The notes under the pieces are model-generated. The model worked only from the letters and a program-made list of their open reading frames with translations, ran no database searches and was not told the DNA's origin. A stretch of DNA of 7,110 bases from Planctomycetaceae bacterium (GTDB taxonomy: Bacteria; Planctomycetota; Planctomycetia; Pirellulales; Thermoguttaceae), in assembly GCA_031274045.1 (NCBI GenBank), contig JAISQS010000124.1, forward strand, positions 1 through 7,110. The letters run 5' to 3'. The first letter of the stretch is position 1. Every line of letters begins with the position of its first letter. Positions 5,952 through 7,110 of the stretch are shown here, piece by piece. The position numbers and the translations under genes were made by a program.

Positions 5952-6530
5952 GAAATATTGCGACCCTATCACGCCGCCAATTTTCCGTACAAAAAACAAT
6001 AAATATACGCAACTCGCAGGCTTCCAATAAGTAAACCCGCGAACGTAAACGGAATCCAAAACACAAGCCGTCAAAATCAATAGCCGCAAAAATCAAACAC
6101 CCCAAAATCGAGCGGCAAAGTATACACAAATTTCTCTTTTCAACAAGGAGACAATAATCACATCAATTCGTTTCGTTTATATTGTATTTTTCGTTTGGTT
6201 CGTATTGCAAAAAAATTGTGTTATTCGTCGTTGAGTGTGTTGTATTTGATGTTGTAGTTAAAATTTTAATAAACACATTTTTAAAATCACTTTCGCGAAT
6301 TTAGTTTTTTAGTGTGCTTCGTGTTAAAAAAATTATTTTGTTGTTTCGTCTATTTTGATTGTTTCGTAATTCTCAAAAAAACGCATCTTAAAATCGGAAT
6401 CTGTAAAATCTATTGACAAAATATTCTTCATTTCCCTTTAACCTTCCAATAAAAAATTCCCCAACAATCATGCGTGAACGATTAGAGAAATTTGTAGTGG
6501 TATGTTGAGTGTATATTTTGGTGTGGGCAT
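5952..6530. other. Gene-free stretch upstream of ilvC
   Basis: Positions 5952-6130 are A/C-rich on the + strand. Two overlapping minus-strand frames there (ends near 6089 and 6129) overlap the ilvC start region and show only hydrophobic low-complexity sequence, as expected from T/G-rich DNA. Positions 6150-6530 are AT-rich with many T/G words such as cgtttcgttt and no long frame. A TTGACA at 6413-6418 has no good -10 partner. An aaggaga at about 6145 resembles a ribosome-binding site but has no ATG, GTG or TTG at the right distance. I see no RNA gene. Confidence 0.5.
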
Positions 6531-6568
6531 AAAAAAACCGGCGCGGCAAATTCCTTCACCGTACCGGT
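6531..6568 (-). terminator. Leftward intrinsic-terminator-like hairpin
   Basis: Read on the minus strand, a stem (6568-6559 with 6546-6537, one mismatch and one G-T pair) is followed at once by seven T residues (6537-6531). This is the classic form of a Rho-independent terminator for transcription running right to left. No minus-strand gene is visible to its right, so its client is unknown; it could insulate ilvC or end a small RNA. Confidence 0.5.
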
Positions 6569-6589
6569 CATATTGGGCGATACTGGATA

Positions 6590-6605
6590 ATGAAATTCGT
6601 TTCAT
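6590..6605. other. Small hairpin with TTCG loop
   Basis: The sequence atgaaa-ttcg-tttcat is a perfect 6-bp stem with a UUCG-type tetraloop. The stem is mainly A-T and the closing pair is not the stabilising C-G, so it may be accidental. It lies midway between the two terminator-like hairpins. Confidence 0.3.
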
Positions 6606-6679
6606 AATCTCTTATATCTCAATATATTATCTGGTGTGTATTACGGTGTCTTCACAAATTTTTACCCTTAACCACAAAT

Positions 6680-6720
6680 AAAAAAAGCGGCGGTCGTCTG
6701 GACTAAAGACAACCACCGCC
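6680..6720 (-). terminator. Second leftward terminator-like hairpin, also in the leader of the right-edge gene
   Basis: On the minus strand a 6-bp stem (6720-6715 with 6694-6689), an internal loop and a further 4-bp stem (6710-6707 with 6699-6696) are followed by T7 (6686-6680). On the plus strand the same hairpin exposes the loop ggactaa (6700-6706) about 30 bases before the Shine-Dalgarno sequence of the gene at 6752. It may therefore act as a minus-strand terminator, as a leader structure of the plus-strand mRNA, or both. Confidence 0.45.
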
Positions 6721-6736
6721 AAGAACAATCCTAAAC

Positions 6737-6748
6737 AAGGAAAGTCCT
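6737..6748 (+). promoter_or_regulatory. Shine-Dalgarno sequence able to fold into a hairpin
   Basis: AAGGA at 6737-6741 lies ten bases before the ATG at 6752, the only well-placed ribosome-binding site for a gene in this window. AGGA (6738-6741) can pair with TCCT (6745-6748) across a 3-nt loop. The overlapping agtcc (6743-6747) is also complementary to ggact (6700-6704) in the loop of the upstream hairpin. The two pairings exclude each other. Confidence 0.45.
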
Positions 6749-6751
6749 AAC

Positions 6752-7110
6752 ATGAACGAAAAAGATTTTAACACGAACGAAAAAATTTACAACGAGGGTA
6801 CAGAAAATTCCTACACCACCAACAATATTGATGAAAGAAACAATATTGATGAAAGATTGTGTTCCATAATGAGCGCACGTTTGGCGGATGGTATTTTTGA
6901 AATTGATGATTTCGTTGGGGAGTACACGTCAACATCGGACGAAGAGTACGTTTTGCCGCCGTTTGATGACATGGTGGGAGATGATGCTGTTACGGCATCG
7001 ATTCGGGGGGGTTACCCTTTCAGGGAGGTACCCGAATCGATGTTGCCGGAAAACTGTACTCCCCCGATAAGTAACACGGGGGCTACAAAGTACCGAGTGA
7101 ACAACCCAAA
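6752..7110 (+). CDS. Unrecognised acidic protein, C-terminus beyond the right edge
   Basis: An open frame of 119 codons starts at ATG 6752 with a good ribosome-binding site and continues to the end of the window without a stop. I do not recognise a family. The N-terminal 35 residues are polar and rich in Asn, Glu, Lys and Asp (MNEKDFNTNEKIYNE), with NNIDER repeated twice at 24-35. A moderately conserved-looking middle section follows (LCSIMSARLADGIFEIDDF, 36-54), then acidic YTSTSDEEYVLPPFDDMVGDD (58-78). Residues about 81-98 are encoded by a DNA palindrome. There is no signal peptide or membrane segment. It could be a cytoplasmic accessory protein or the disordered N-terminus of something larger. 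The palindrome and duplication suggest recent change. A competing shorter frame at 6888-7070 is less likely, since it lacks a ribosome-binding site. Confidence 0.55.
   Translation, partial: MNEKDFNTNEKIYNEGTENSYTTNNIDERNNIDERLCSIMSARLADGIFEIDDFVGEYTSTSDEEYVLPPFDDMVGDDAVTASIRGGYPFREVPESMLPENCTPPISNTGATKYRVNNP
6821..6856. repeat. Perfect in-frame 18-bp tandem duplication
   Basis: The unit aacaatattgatgaaaga occurs at 6821-6838 and 6839-6856 without a mismatch. It encodes NNIDER twice and preserves the reading frame of the gene starting at 6752. This looks like a recent slippage event or a length-variable site. Confidence 0.85.
6993..7045. repeat. Palindromic element inside the right-edge gene
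   Basis: Arms catcgattcggg (6996-7007) and cccgaatcgatg (7031-7042) are perfect 12-bp inverted repeats. They extend by cgg/ccg at 6993-6995 and 7045-7047 across a small asymmetry. The 23-bp interior contains a second small hairpin, ccct-ttc-aggg (7015-7025). The word ccctttcaggg also forms hairpin 3 at 81-91. The element keeps the reading frame. Confidence 0.7.
7056..7082. repeat. Short inverted repeats near the right edge
   Basis: CCCCCG at 7061-7066 and CGGGGG at 7077-7082 form a 6-bp stem with a 10-nt loop. In addition gtactcccc at 7056-7064 is the reverse complement of ggggagtac at 6917-6925, bracketing the palindrome between them. Both are short enough to be partly accidental. Confidence 0.35.

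Noticed and set aside
5923..6129. Minus-strand hydrophobic frames before ilvC as a small membrane protein or pseudogene
   Set aside because: All three minus frames look hydrophobic there because the strand is T/G-rich; there is no start with a ribosome-binding site and the frames run into the ilvC region.
6143..6233. aaggaga followed by a short hydrophobic reading (TSIRFVYIVFFVWFV) as a small membrane peptide
   Set aside because: No ATG, GTG or TTG lies at a suitable distance; only ATA or ATC would be available.
6888..7070. Plus-strand frame of 60 codons near the right edge
   Set aside because: It overlaps the longer frame from 6752 in another phase, lacks a ribosome-binding site and has basic, shadow-like composition.

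Overview
The window is a low-to-moderate GC bacterial chromosome segment with four complete protein genes and one gene cut by the right edge, separated by unusually repeat-rich gaps. I infer a member of the Planctomycetota (order Pirellulales; a gut-type Thermoguttaceae relative would suit the low GC). The grounds are the BRCT + MerR-type HTH + TPR protein, an architecture I associate with that phylum, the near absence of Shine-Dalgarno sequences before the four complete genes, and the wide spacing of genes. This assignment is moderate-confidence recall, not a search result.

Layout, left to right. Positions 1-92 hold a three-hairpin intergenic element cut by the left edge. At 195-917 (+) is a UbiA-type membrane prenyltransferase. 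A 445-bp gap follows, containing a long imperfect inverted repeat built on a 'cgcagat' core (1103-1230). At 1363-2637 (+) is a BRCT-MerR-TPR protein, followed directly by a second inverted repeat that can serve as its terminator (2639-2736) and a third repeat family (2811-2885). At 2907-4376 (+) is a full-length phosphohexomutase-fold protein whose catalytic loops are all altered, so it is probably a pseudoenzyme or has a changed function. The gap 4377-4900 is a GC-rich nest of direct repeats and hairpins lying between convergent genes. At 4901-5905 (-) is ilvC, ketol-acid reductoisomerase of branched-chain amino acid synthesis, with intact active-site motifs.

The stretch 5906-6751 has no convincing gene. 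It carries a possible ilvC promoter, an AT-rich section with little visible structure, and two leftward-pointing intrinsic-terminator-like hairpins (6531-6568 and 6680-6720). A Shine-Dalgarno sequence that can fold into a small hairpin then precedes an acidic, unrecognised protein starting at 6752 that runs off the right edge. That gene contains an in-frame 18-bp duplication and an embedded palindrome.

The genes do not form an obvious shared pathway. UbiA, the BRCT-MerR-TPR protein and the mutase-like protein are co-directional but separated by repeat elements, so they are more likely independent units than an operon. ilvC is convergent to them. The most unusual traits are the degenerate phosphohexomutase, the 32-bp-period hairpin repeats after it, the alternation of G/T-rich and A/C-rich blocks on the sense strand within genes, and the structured leader of the right-edge gene.
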